DNA of 64,000 nt from Elmis aenea (taxonomy: Eukaryota > Arthropoda > Insecta > Coleoptera > Elmidae). Below are positions 31,520 through 43,450 of the stretch, piece by piece (the stretch's first letter is position 1; the number at the start of each line of letters is the position of its first letter). Made by a program: the position numbers and the translations under genes. The stretch lies in the NCBI GenBank assembly GCA_947652605.1, contig OX393579.1, positions 47,126,970-47,190,969 of the forward strand, written 5' to 3'. Below the pieces are notes generated by a model. It did not search any database. It saw nothing but the letters and a program-made list of their open reading frames with translations, and had not been told where the DNA came from.

Positions 31520-31985
31520 TTCTTAATTACTCTTTTCAACTTTTTGAGAAAACTGAAAAAATTTGTAAGCACGCTTATGACAGAATTTTATACTTTGTAA
31601 ATGATCTCCAATTTGCTGCACCTATTCTTCGTTTCTTGGACGTAGATCGCCCATCACTGGTTGCAACATGTCCTCAGAAATATACTTCGGGGCAAGTTGT
31701 TTGTGTGAAGCCTCCGAGGCGTCGTGCACGAAAATCCCTGAAGATTTTGAATTTAAGTATTCCTACAAGAATAAATCGCAAGCGATATCTTCGTACCTGG
31801 AGATGAAAACAAACGTAGAATTTACATTAATTGTCGTGGGGTATGACCGATCGCTCCATCTTGTTGGAACCATGTGCCGTTGATCTCTGGGTGCTCGACA
31901 ATTTCAGGCGGTTTTTGGAAACACCACCTTGCTGTTACTGTTAAGCAATTCCCATTGTTGTCCTCAGTAATAAATTTATCAACAA
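31520..31985 (-). pseudogene. Tc1/mariner-superfamily DDE transposase C-terminal relic
   Basis: The minus strand reads FEDNNGNCLTVTARWCFQK, then HPEINGTWFQQDGAIGHTPR followed by a stop, then, in another frame, YEDIACDLFL, a stop, EYLNSK, and EDMLQPVMGDLRPRNEE with GDHLQSIKF. WFQQDGA-x-H carries the second catalytic Asp. The PDLTPCDFFLWGYLKSK-like block, which holds the third catalytic Asp, is here corrupted to EDIACDLFL-EYLNSK. The closing segment matches the usual ML--VM-D---R------GGHL C-terminus. Stops and frameshifts show it is dead. The N-terminal DNA-binding half is absent. This is the catalytic domain type found with DUF4817-class N-termini, one of which survives in part at 6926. Confidence 0.8.
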
Positions 31986-32336
31986 TTTAGGAATTTAAAT
32001 AACGAAGTGTCTTAAATTTTCGTGAATATGTTGCACTAAGTAAGTGAAGAGTAACTTATGGCCAAGATATGAAGACTTTGTGCAGCGAAATGGAGAACAT
32101 TTTTAAAACCTGAGAACTTATTTAACATAAAATCAATTAAGATTACACATACTTTAAGTCATCTTACACTTATGAAAATAATAAATATTTTATTTGTTTG
32201 CCTTATAGGTATTAAAAAAAAAACAGTGTTCGAAAACATTATAATATGTCGATGCTTTTATGGTTTAAATATTTCTTGCTTAATAAAGAGTGTTGTCTAT
32301 CAAAAAATTTAGAATCATCAAACTCTTCTACCCACT
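31986..32336. other. Non-coding AT-rich stretch
   Basis: No gene or repeat boundary recognised. Confidence 0.4.
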
Positions 32337-32340
32337 TTAA

Positions 32341-33251
32341 CCCTTAATTACTCGCGCTGGTGTATTTTGTACACCAGCGCCAAATTTCTTGCCTCCATCA
32401 AATGTACGATTTTTTTGATGGCACCAGACCCCCACCTAACCTATGTCTAACATATCCGGAATGTAATGGATCAGTCATACGCCAAAATGCCCGACTGACC
32501 TTTGCGTTTTTACATAAATTGTAATGCGTTGTCACGTTGGTGCCTAGAATACACCGCGCGGGAAATTTTGTAAATTATGTAAATATTCAATCTTTTATAC
32601 AAAAACGTTTGTTTTATTGTGTGATGGTATTATGTATGGGTATTTTTGTCATCCGCAAGTGTGTTCTCGCTTCTAGTTACGCTAAATATATTTTTTTTAT
32701 TTGTTTATTTATTTTTTTTTATTTTTATAATTTTACGTCTTATATTCCCATAAAAATCCCCAATGCCTAACGGAGGAGGAAATGAGGGCCTTCTTGGAGG
32801 CTGGAAGTTCAGATGAGGAAATTCTAGGCGATAAGGAAGATGACCTTGAACGGAGAGTAATTACTCAAAGTGACCATGACAGTACGTCAGAACTGGAAGG
32901 CAGTGACCGTGAAAATGAGATTTCTAGTGAGAGTGATGGGGATGATAGTGCTGATGTAGAGTTTTTCTTTGGAAAAAATAGAGCCATCAAATCAGAAGAA
33001 GATTAGAGGGCTTTTAAAATTAATTTTGTTTTTCGTTAACTGTTTTTTTTTGTTCGTTGATATTATGTTCCTATATATTTTTAAAATGTTTAACTTATTC
33101 GTAAAAACTATACTTATTTTTAATGTTTGACGTAAATTACCGTCAGCAAAAAAAATAGCGTTTTTGTTTAAAAACAAGCTAAATTTAGGGTGGTGTACAA
33201 AGTACACCGCGCGGGAAAAAGTTCGAATAATTTGGCGCGAGTAACTAAGGG
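32341..33251 (+). mobile_element. Internally deleted piggyBac element, 911 bp
   Basis: The element starts CCCTTAATTACTCGCGC and ends with the near-complement GCGCGAGTAACTAAGGG (16 of 17 match). It is bordered by TTAA on both sides (32337-32340, 33252-33255), the diagnostic piggyBac target. Subterminal GGTGTA-TTTGTACACC and TGTACAAAGTACACCGCGCG blocks form further inverted repeats. The interior keeps the first part of the transposase gene and lacks the catalytic domain. It could be moved only by a transposase from another copy. Confidence 0.93.
32782..33006 (+). pseudogene. piggyBac transposase, N-terminal acidic fragment (74 aa)
   Basis: The open frame MRAFLEAGSSDEEILGDKED continues with a Ser/Asp/Glu-rich stretch (DHDSTSELEGSDRENEISSE) and ends in KSEED. 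piggyBac transposases open with such an acidic, Ser-rich segment before the DDD catalytic domain. In frame upstream, codons for LTEEE precede the ATG without a stop, so the original protein may have begun further 5' or been spliced. The stop at 33006 follows a large deletion that removed about 500 residues. The frame itself is undamaged, so expression of a short acidic peptide is possible, but no function is implied. Confidence 0.75.
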
Positions 33252-33255
33252 TTAA

Positions 33256-34515
33256 ACAAGTTTTTTGAAACGTTACTTCATGAGCCAACAAATCAGCACT
33301 ATCCCACATTTATCCCAGAAAACAACTCACTTCCATGTTGTTTCGAAGAAACAAAACACTTTCTACGACTTTGTGTTCGTTATCTTGATTAAAATAACAA
33401 TGAAATACACACCAATTGCCACAATTGGTACAACTGGCGTCGAATTGCTTTATTATCTTACGTTATCACAGCCTCGTAGCACAAATGAAACCAAATACCA
33501 AAGTAAGCTTTTAAACGATTAACTCCTCGAGCGGAATTCAAATAAAACAAAAACAAAAACGTATTGAGAAGGGTGAATTATAGATTATCTTCCATCGCCA
33601 AGTCTCGAGTTCGCCGCATTAGCGATTCGTTTTTATCATTTCAATATTTACCAGTACAACAGGATTTTAAACATCACAGTAATGCATTTCGCAATTAATT
33701 TATGATTAGCTGTTAAATATGTGAAATAAAATAATAATTACGATAAATTATTTAAGCTGTGTTTTCATTAATGAATTACATTAACGGGATTTAATAATGC
33801 ACAAATATAGCTTGTTAATTATCCCAGCCACACAATTAATGCCACTTTGAATTGAAAAACGAGCAACTTCGCTGTTTAGTTTCCATATTCAGGCAATGTA
33901 AACTTTTTTGGCATTACAGTAGCGAGTTTAAATGAGAAGCAACAATGTATGAAATGAGTTCAACTATGGAGAGCGGAAAAAAGTTTTAATTTCTCGGGGA
34001 ATAGAAACAAACATTTATTTTTAAAGCAGTTATATCGCGGCATCGTTTGTGGCACACGTATTAACTTTAACGTCGGTGCATGAAGCCGTGGTGAACCGCA
34101 ACCCGATATTATGAAAGCTCCTTGCATGCAATGTACAATGGAGTAAACCATTTTGAGCTTTTAAAATCACTTTAAAACGTCATTCGTCTGCGAAGAAAAC
34201 ACGTCCTAGTTTTTACGGAGAAATATCTGCAGTGTTTTGTTTCCGTTCATGCTATATTTGTCACAATTCTGCTACGATTTGAAGACTGATGTCTGCATGT
34301 ACGTCAACGAGAAAAAGGTGACATATTCAAAAAGAAAGTAAAAGAATTGACTAAGCTTTATAATTACGCAACTTTGCCCCAATTTGTAGCCCTTGAGTTA
34401 CCATTAACAAGATGTTTTTATCTTCCACTGTACAATAGTTAAGATAAAATATAAAACGAAGTGTTCTGTAATTATTTTATACTTTTACTGTTGTAATATA
34501 GAGGGCAGCAAAAAT
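33256..34515. other. Non-coding stretch
   Basis: No gene recognised. A slightly GC-richer patch at about 34030-34150 has only short frames. Confidence 0.4.
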
Positions 34516-34516
34516 T

Positions 34517-34667
34517 CTTAATTTCTGGATTCCAGATTTGAGCTTTCCAGCGATGAACGATTCCCGTGTTGCGTGGTTCCATCGTTGCATGCTTCTTTGT
34601 GTTGAGTGATTCCAGCGTTTAACGATTCAAGATTTGAATGATTCTATCGGTGCGTTTTCCAGATAAT
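34517..34667. repeat. 16-bp tandem repeat, copy 1
   Basis: Imperfect 16-bp units with consensus GCGTTGAATGATTCCA, preceded by GGATTCCAGATTTGAG. The block closely resembles a second block at 36892-37080 in the same orientation, with the same order of unit variants, so the two are duplicates of one element. Confidence 0.75.
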
Positions 34668-36891
34668 ATTACCTAAAACAGTAGAAAAGATTAGTCGTCT
34701 AAACTTGATACAAAATTCAAGCTTATGTTTAACATTTTCTAAGATTTTTATTTAAATATGTTTAAAGTAATTTCCTTTAGTAATAATTCACTTCACTATC
34801 CCTGCTTTCCCTCCTTAAAATAACAAAATACAAGCAAAATAATAGATGTAGAAAACAACGTAGTCCTCAAAATAGTATTTTCTAACCGGTTAATTTCTTT
34901 TAGGTCCAAAAAATAACCAACAGTCTCACAAGTATTTCGCATGCTATGCAAGTTTTTTTAGGTTTGCTGGGCTTTTTTATTGTTGCTCTATAGCAAAAGT
35001 GCCATGAATGAGTTATAATTATGATGTATATTGTATAAGTCTGAAAGTTTTTTTTTAAAATAAATTATTGATTTCGAGGTTCTGTGTAAAAATCTTCCAC
35101 ATCTAATTTTACAGAAAATTAGGAGAAAATTATTCTTTTGTGATTGGTTAAAATCGAAATAAATTTGTAACAACAACACAAATGTTTAACAGAAGTTTAA
35201 AATGTAAAGAAGATGGGCAAATTTTTACGAAAGGGTGGTTTTGAACTTGTTTAAATATGTATATCTGGTTGGTTTATTACATCATTCAAAAGTAAATAAA
35301 ATGTTTCGTATGTTTGTTACAGGTTTTAAAAATTGAAATATATAACAGAATGCTTTAATTGTAAAATGGCAAGGTTTTACTTCTTAGCTTTCCCAGTGTT
35401 CAGTTAGATTACGGGAAGTGAAATTGAACTATTTTTCTTGTAAATAATTAATTATACAATATCATTTACTATACTATCGAATTTTCAATTGGTTAAAGCT
35501 TGTGGGTATTTTAAAATATGAACTGTAAATTGTCTAAAATAAAAAGTTCATTCTAAATTATACTATATCAATTATTTGTTGTCACATTTTCATTTCTAAA
35601 AATTGACTAACCACTTTTATAAAATGGTTCGAAATATAAGATTTTTCCTCACAATCACCGAAAAATTATCAAAAATGACAAGGTTACAATTTTTTGTCAT
35701 AGTAAAAGAAATATTCGTTGATAATTTATTTAATTTTCTCAAAAAGTTGGCAACAATGGCTACCTTTTTAAACGCTATTAATTTTTTTTTTGTAATTCTG
35801 CCCAACTTTGTTAACACAACTGATTCTTTAACTCTTTTAATAACAAAGTTTTTAATACTCGCTAGTCGCTACACGTTAAAGATAATTTAAAAAAATATAT
35901 TATTATTACAGTTCAATTAAATTTGAAAAAATATAAACCGAAAATAGTAAAGAACTAATATTTTCACTTAGAATAATTTGTTAAATGAAACATTGTTATA
36001 TTACACCGCAAAGTTTGCAGAAGACCTATAAATACAGACAGACATCTACTTGCTCAATCCAATCATGTACCTCCACAAACAAAAACAATTTAATCAACAC
36101 ACTTCTGATTAAAGCTAAACAAGTTTGCGTTGATAATTTTATTTTTAGAATTCTCTTAGCGGGCGACAAAACGAATAAATTGATTAATAAAAGGATTATC
36201 ACACCACCATCGGCGAGACTAATAACAATAAATTAGGTCATGAAAAACTGAATTTGTTTGCCAAATATCGAAGTTATTAGCTGATCAAATTTATGAAATG
36301 ACAAAAGCAACACGATAGTTTAGTAACAAATTTTCAATAATCAATTTTAATTTATATTTTCATTAAATATGATTGATGTATATAAAAACGAATTTACAGA
36401 ATACGCGTAGATAAAAGAAAATAACAAAATTAGTTTTACCAATACCGCCCTAATCAAAAAAATTATTTATCATAACAATTAAAGAAAAGTTCTACACACA
36501 ATAAGATATGCATTAAAAAGAGGACATTTACACGAAACCCATGATATGGAAACTTAAGTAAGTAGCAAATTGTAAAGAAACAAGATATTCACATGTAGAC
36601 AAAATAAGAAATTAGGAAGAATTCCTTGCTTTACAGAAACTTTCGATAGCTGTGAGGAACTGCCATATATAAAATTCGTGTTTTTTTCAGCTCAACTTGC
36701 ATTCGGGCAACTTACCAAAAATTATCGATAATTTTCAATATATTAGTAATGAAAATGGTGTCCATAATGTTCTAAAACAAAACAATAGGTTTGGTAAATT
36801 GTCAAAAAATCCAACTTAAAAAAATATAGCAACATTTTTTAGTTTCATGAATTAGACAGCACCATTCCATCAGAATCATGAAAAAAAATGC
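34668..36891. other. Non-coding AT-rich stretch
   Basis: No gene recognised. The frame at 35603-35890 is AT-driven and resembles no family I know. Confidence 0.4.
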
Positions 36892-37080
36892 ATAATTTCC
36901 AGATTCCAGATTTGAGCGTTCCAGCGATGAATGATTCCCGTGCTGCATGGTTCCATCGTTGCATGATTTCTGCGTTGAGTGATTCCAGCGTTGAACGATT
37001 CAAACTTTGAATGATTCTATAGGTGCATTTTCTAGATTTGAACATTCCATATTTGAATGTTCCAGATATGAGTGGTTTAC
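36892..37080. repeat. 16-bp tandem repeat, copy 2
   Basis: About ten imperfect 16-bp units (for example GCGATGAATGATTCCC, GCGTTGAGTGATTCCA, GCGTTGAACGATTCAA). Because 16 is not a multiple of three, successive units rotate through all frames, which explains the 83-codon minus-strand frame over it (36845-37096). I do not regard that frame as a gene. Confidence 0.8.
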
Positions 37081-39903
37081 CGTCCTTAGTAGACATTCTG
37101 CATTATAATTTACAAGTAGGTACAACAGGTTCTTGACAAAACTTGAGCCGCAAGATATTTATTAACACCTTAACTGATATCGAACTAAATAAGATATGAA
37201 GAGTAGGAAGCCTTTTCATTACTTACGCTTATGTTTTTAAACTTATTTTCCCAGTTTTTTTCAAATAAATGTAATTACGTTTCATTTTAAAACGGCGCTG
37301 TCTAAAAATAAATCTCTGTCGCTTTAATTTTGATATCCATAAAAATATTTAATATCAAAGTGTATCCCTTAAACTGCCGTTTGCCTTAAATATAAGTGTC
37401 CGCGATTTAAATAAAAATCCGAATTTTGCACATGTGTCCATTAAAATATTGTCGCATCTTGCGTATTAATACATTTTATGTTGTCACAATTTGTCACGGC
37501 CTTTTTCAGCGCGACTCCGTTTCTTCTTTCAATAGACCACCCAGGCATCTATTCACACAATCGTTAAATATTTATAAAAGCATGCACTGACAATCAACTA
37601 AAATTTTGTTCGCTGCTGACGCATTTACGCTCTACTAGTTTACAAGAAATGGTTAAGAAAGTAGAAAAAAGTTTTTCTTTTATACTGTCAGACACGTTTA
37701 AGTAAATAAATAGTCTTCTTGTTAAACAAAAACGGGCGTAGAAAAACTCATTATAATTTGTTTTTGATTCAAATAATAGGGATTTAAAATTTTTTGGAGT
37801 TATTGAAAAAATAAATATATGTCCCAGATAACATTTCCAGAAAGGGGATCTCGCTTATTATAAGATAGAGATTAGTTTAAATTTTATAAATTAGTCTTGG
37901 GTTTGAGAGGAGTTAAAATCTATTTTTAAAAGTTCAAAATTTTTCGTACTTCGGATGTTGAAGCAAAAAATATGGAAATATCGAATGTATTTTTTCTTTT
38001 ATAACTTTTTTGTCTTGATCTATTTTATTTGTTTCTTCTTATGTACTTTTTCATGTAGTGTGTGTTCAGGTTAAGAATTAGAAATATGAAAATAATAATT
38101 TTGGATAATGAGAAGCTCATTTCGTATCAATTATTTATTAAATATGTTAGGTATTAAAAATAGAGACGTTATTGGGTTAAGTATGTTTTAAATAGAGAGA
38201 AAAGTTTTATTTATTAAATGGAACTTAAAATTATTAGTTAATTTGTCATGTATTAAAAATAATTACTAAATTCGCTCTTGGGTTATTGTAGTTCGTAAAT
38301 AAGTTTGTGAAATTTTCCGTTTAGAAAAACTACGCTCAGTTGACTACAGTTTTAGGTAATGTTAGTAAAATTGTTTGGGTTACAACTTTGGAAATATGTA
38401 CCTATTCAAAATCAAATTTAGATATAAAATTATAACTTTTTGCGCATTTGTTATTTCATTAGCTCGTGTTTTAAAGTAACTGTCGATATGTCCTCTTCAT
38501 CTTTAAGCATTATGTATAAAATAAACTATTTTGATTTTTTAGTTCCTTGTTAAAGATTTTGTGTTTTTACTGTCTCACAGAGATAGTTAAATACAATTGA
38601 TGAATTGAACTGAGCTATTTTAAGTGAATTTCATCAAATAAAAAGAAATGTGCTTAAGAAAACTTTATTATCAACAAAGTTTAGATCTCAAATTTGTATT
38701 GTCCGATGGAGAGAGCAACACTTTGAACGCATTATGTAATATGGACTCTTTAGTAATAGTAAGTGAAAAATTGTAAATTACTATGAAATGTAAAAAATCC
38801 TTAACTTATTCAAGTTTTTTGTGTTTAATTAAGTACATGTGATGTTTGTTTTGTTTTTCAATGGCCACTTAGATTTAACTTAATAAATACAAAAATTTAG
38901 TTATTTTTAATGGTGTCACAGCCAATAATTACAACCTGTATCTAAAATAAAAAAGTTGATGTTGAAGTAACAAAAACAAATAAAAAGACGTAAACTTGAT
39001 TAACAAAATTCAGATCTACTTAAAAAAGTGTTCTACTAATCCACAAATATTTTGAGTATGATTTCAAAAAACAAAGTTATGAGCAAAAATCGAAAACGTC
39101 ATTTTTTTTTTGCTTTTTATGAATAGCGCAAATACTGTTAGGTTTTTGAATCTTTTTTTTCTTAGAATAGTTGCTCTTAAATCATAGATCATTTTGACTT
39201 ATTTAACCATCTTTGTATCTCTTACCGTTACTGAGATCTCCATGCTCTTCACGATAACTGGGACACCCTGTATATACAAAAACCAATGAAGAGCTTTAAC
39301 CCTAAAAGCAAATGCGAAATAAAATTGGCGATGCAAACGGATAACGTGCAGTTTTGAAAAAGTCCCAAAAAAAAATTGTAATAAGTCGAATTGGCAATTA
39401 AAATACGCAATAACCAGAACGCTTCAGTAGTACAATAGTAATTTACATATTCCTTTTAAACGATTGCATTTTAAAGCTTAATTTAGTCTTCTGATGCATT
39501 TGCCCAATGAGTTATAACGTGAAAGGACATTATGCAACTAGTTAAAGTGTCGGCGACACTCATTAGACGCGAATAGATCGAAGACGGCGTCGTTATACGT
39601 CTCACGAACGGTGTCTAAGACAGTTAAGTTCGGAAATATGCGAATTTGAGATATGCAAATACTTGTGGAAAGGACTCGAACACAAACGAAGTTTATTAAA
39701 GCCGAAATTTTATGAAGATCACGGAGGAATTTGGAGTTTTATGTTACATAGATATTTTAGAATGTAATTAATTTAGAATTTTTGAGGAAAAAACGTATTG
39801 CGAAAATTATAAATAAGTTCGACATTATGTATCGTAGTATACTACCATGGTGTAATAATAAAGATGTGCCACTTACGTACCATATATCGCATGTCGTCGA
39901 AAA
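37081..39903. other. Non-coding stretch with element fragments
   Basis: No gene recognised. GGGGATCTCGCTTATTATAA at about 37844 matches arms of the 52208-53098 element and is probably a relic of it. GGGACACCCTG at about 39260-39270, followed by TA, is a solitary end of a CAGGGTG-type element. A GC-richer patch at about 39545-39640 contains the small palindrome TGTCGGCGACA. Confidence 0.4.
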
Positions 39904-39911
39904 GGCTTATC

Positions 39912-40143
39912 ACAGCGTTACCCAAACTTTTTCGACCGCGGACCAATATTTTTTCTAAAATATTTAAACAGCCTTCTTTTATGTAAAAAATATATATCAT
40001 AGATATTATTTCGACAGCTAATTTTAATTTATGATAAATGGGTTAATAAAACTTTAACTTATTTTTCTAATTCTTTTCCGAGGACAGGCGTTTTATTTCT
40101 GCGAACGGGTACTGGGTTGCGGACCACAGTTTGGGAAACATTG
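39912..40143. mobile_element. hAT MITE, 232 bp
   Basis: Left CAGCGTTACCCAAACTTTTT and right CAGTTTGGGAAACATTG form imperfect inverted repeats. Flanking 8-mers GCTTATCA (39904-39911) and GCTTATCG (40144-40151) agree at 7 of 8. Subterminal GACCGCGGACCAA and TTGCGGACC also pair. No coding sequence. Confidence 0.82.
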
Positions 40144-40249
40144 GCTTATCGTGTTTCTAGTCATTTGATTACATACAAACGTTAAACCACTATATTAATT
40201 TATTTTGACGGCTTTCGCGGCCAATTTTTAATTTAGAGTTGTTTTCGGG

Positions 40250-40345
40250 TTGGAACCGCGTTGAAAGTTTTCTTATAACCGACGTTTTGTCCTGTTTTTT
40301 AAGAGACACACATCTTCAGTGTTGACTCGTTAAATTGTTTTTATT
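40250..40345 (-). ncRNA. Hammerhead-like ribozyme core, degenerate, in a repeat
   Basis: On the minus strand: CTGAAGA, a stem-loop region TGTGTGTCTCTTAAAAAACA with GGAC, then AAAACGTCGG. This follows the hammerhead order CUGANGA, stem II, GAAAC, but GAAAC has mutated to AAAAC and stem II is only about 4 bp. Penelope-like retroelements are known to carry hammerhead motifs, so it may be a fragment of one. I find no Penelope reverse transcriptase nearby, so this is a structural guess. Confidence 0.35.
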
Positions 40346-40349
40346 TTTT

Positions 40350-43300
40350 AATGTTTTTGACTGATAATTGTTTAATAAAAATTAAGGTTTGGCAATATGG
40401 CGCTCCTGCACATAATTCCCTGAGGAAACAAATTATTTATATCTTATATCAGAATTTTATTTAAATGTTTAAATGGTTTATTTAAGATCTTTACAAGCGG
40501 TTGAAAATTGATATTCTAAAAACCAAAACATATGATACCAGAACCAGAAGCAAAAATTTAATAAGTTTTCTTATAAATCAAATATAAATGAACTCTTACA
40601 TATGGCAAAAATGGTGGAGGCGCCAGGATAATTTTGCTTAATAAATTCCATCTTATGCTTCAACTTTGGCAATGAACGAGAACCACCATTGTTTTGTACA
40701 TATCTCGTAAATAATTCTTGTTTTTCTTTAAGCTTAAGGTTTCTAAGTCTTTCATAGTCAGGAAACAATGAAATTTTTGCGGGAATGTAACAGTTGAAAA
40801 CTTTAGATTTAAGAGCTTTTTTACGGAATCATATTAAATAACAATAATTGTTTTGGTCTTATTAGTCTCGAAACTTTGCTACGTTGAAGAACTATGCTAT
40901 AAAAATCTTGGTAGCTTCTTTTATTTATCAAATATTGATTTAAGATATAGACATAATACTGTACAATGTGTACAATTTTAAGATTTATTGCTTCTTTATG
41001 TTCAGCAATGAAAAACACTATTTTTTGCGCTGCCAATCTTTATCAAGAACGACAATGTTAAAGTGTCTTTAAAAAACGAGACATCATGCACGAGTTTGAT
41101 TTTGGTTACTTGAAAATTCGTCTTCAACAAAATACAGGGTGATAACAAAAACAAAATTTAAGTCCCGTAATATTTTTGATATTCTTAATAGTTATAGTTC
41201 TTAAGTTTTCTTCTTAGCTAATCTTATAAAATTTTTTCCTCAAATTTTTCAGTTTCACCTAACCTAACCAGTCCCCGAAACAATACTCAAGTCTCGGATT
41301 ATTCTTGTACCATATTTTGTCCCCGATTTTCATAATTTTCTCATAACTTTTAAAATAAAACATCAGTTATGATACGGTACTGTCCTTGATGCCAAATTAT
41401 GCTAAGCTGATAGTCTGGCAATATTGTAACAGTGTAACCGCTCATTGGATACGAAAACTGGAGTAGGAGGAAGTTTTTGAAATGCTCAAAAATGTCCGGG
41501 TTTGTACTTTTCGATCTTTTATTTGAATTTTGCATCATTTTCACGAAAATAAGTCAAGTTTTTTTTTTAGATAACTCCAAGTCAGCGTCCTTGAAATTTC
41601 GCGAAAAAAATGGCCACCGTTCATTGAACCAATGTTTTTGTTGCTTTTTGATATCTTATAGATTTTGAAAAGTTTCTCGAAAAATCATACTAAGATAAGA
41701 AAATTTACTATCTAATTTTGTAGTACTATTTAAAAAAAGCTGAATTAACATCTTTTTAAAAAAGTTTGTATTAAATATAGACTTAATAACATTTCTATGC
41801 GGCCGGTTACTAAGCCAAGCTTGCAAGAAGCTTTCACGAAGTAGAAGGGCAGATACATTTAATAGCTTAAGTGGAAGGTAATATAATTGAAAAAATATTA
41901 AATTCAATAGTATGTAAAAGATTTCAGTAAAATAAACTTTCTTCTAGTTATATAGCATCAAGTCACCAAGTTTACTTTGTGGAAAATACAAATATGAGAA
42001 ATATGCCAGTAATTTATGGCATTCTACAAAAAGCTAGCCTGTTTTATTACTTGTTTACATTAAAAAATTCTTGTTTTTTATACAGATTTTTGTGAATGTT
42101 ATTGTTATAAAATTACAAAAGCTAGAGAATATTTCAAATACCTTACGGTCATTGAATTTACTTGGACTTATTTGATATGAAAGCAGTTTTTTTGTGGATA
42201 AAATACATCTAGTAAGTTGTTTGGTATTAAATTTGGTGATTGAGAAAACTGGAAAGCCGCGTTTTAAGGGTGTATGCAACCGAAATGACATTACAGCAAG
42301 CCGGTTGCCGACTGATCCGGTCCAGGCGTGGAGCTTTAGAGGTTTTCCCCAAAAAAATTGAATAATAAATCTTCTCTGCCAAGTTTTCCTACAGACATTT
42401 AACATTAGCCAGCAACAAAAATCCATAATACCGCCGTTTGCAGCGATAATCGAGCATCAACCGGTATAATTATCTTTAACGCGGTGTTGTTAACAATATT
42501 AAGTAAATAAATAATATACTGGGTGTTTGGTTATGCTAGAAACAAAAGAAAAACACATCTCGATATCACTAAGGGATGGGTCCATCGATTTAGGGCGGAC
42601 GCAAGCGCAGAACTTTCAGAACTAGGGCCGGTCGCATCCGTAGCGCGAGATCCAAGTGTGCCGCGACATAACTCTTAACCGTATCCCGAAATTGTGCTTC
42701 GCGATATTAGTTTTAACGCGTTAAATGTCTGTAAATCTATGATTTCGTTGGTAAGCATGAGACGTTTTGTTTTAAAAGCGAGTCACTGACCAACACGGAC
42801 CCACTCGCGAAGTTGTGCAAAGTTTTCAAAATCGTTAGTGGCAATTTAAAACGGCAATTAAAAAGCACGTTCCATCGCATTATATAATCGCTTACTGTGG
42901 GCAAGTTGTAAATATTTTCAATTCAATTAATCTAAATGCTTGTGAAACTAATATGAGCGCTAAATTTGCTGTAAAAATGCGTAACTCGTTTGTAAATTCG
43001 ATTAAATATTCCGTAATTAGAGAGAATATAATTGAAGTGACTGTGTTGGAGCAATATGGAATTAAGTGATTTCCATCTTTAATATTTAAGGTATAACAAT
43101 GCGAGTTTTAATATGAAAGTAACACAATTTCGTCTCGGAACTTTTCAAATTAATTTACAGCGAGAAAAAAGTTAATAGTCGAAAAGAACGATATCACTTT
43201 GCGAAATAAGAAAATTAATCTTACTAAAGAGTAAAGTTTCGTTAAATATTACGTCAAGTTTAATGTCTCCTCATCCCTCCGTATTAATTCTATGCTTACA

Positions 43301-43449
43301 ACTTATAAAGTACCAGGAAATTATTTTCATTGCATCGTTACACTTACGTGGCCTTTGTGTTATATCAATACATTTATTTCTTTTTATTAAGCATAATCTT
43401 TTGTCTGTGTAGCTTGTTACATAACATTAATATTCGAGTTTTATAACTC
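40350..43449. other. Non-coding stretch
   Basis: No gene recognised. CAGGGTGATAAC at 41135 is a solitary element end. A GC-richer patch at about 42590-42730 (with GCGCGAGATCC and GCCGCGACAT) has no recognisable frame. Confidence 0.4.
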
Positions 43450-43450
43450 A

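Noticed and set aside
35603..35890. 95-codon ORF rich in Phe, Leu, Ile and Thr
   Set aside because: Composition follows from AT-rich DNA; no start context, splice signals or family similarity.
36845..37096. 83-codon minus-strand ORF
   Set aside because: It lies over a 16-bp tandem repeat whose period keeps all frames similar; the frame is a product of the repeat.
41250..41270. CCTAACCTAACC resembles the insect TTAGG telomere repeat
   Set aside because: Two units only, with a 6-bp rather than 5-bp step. Not an array.
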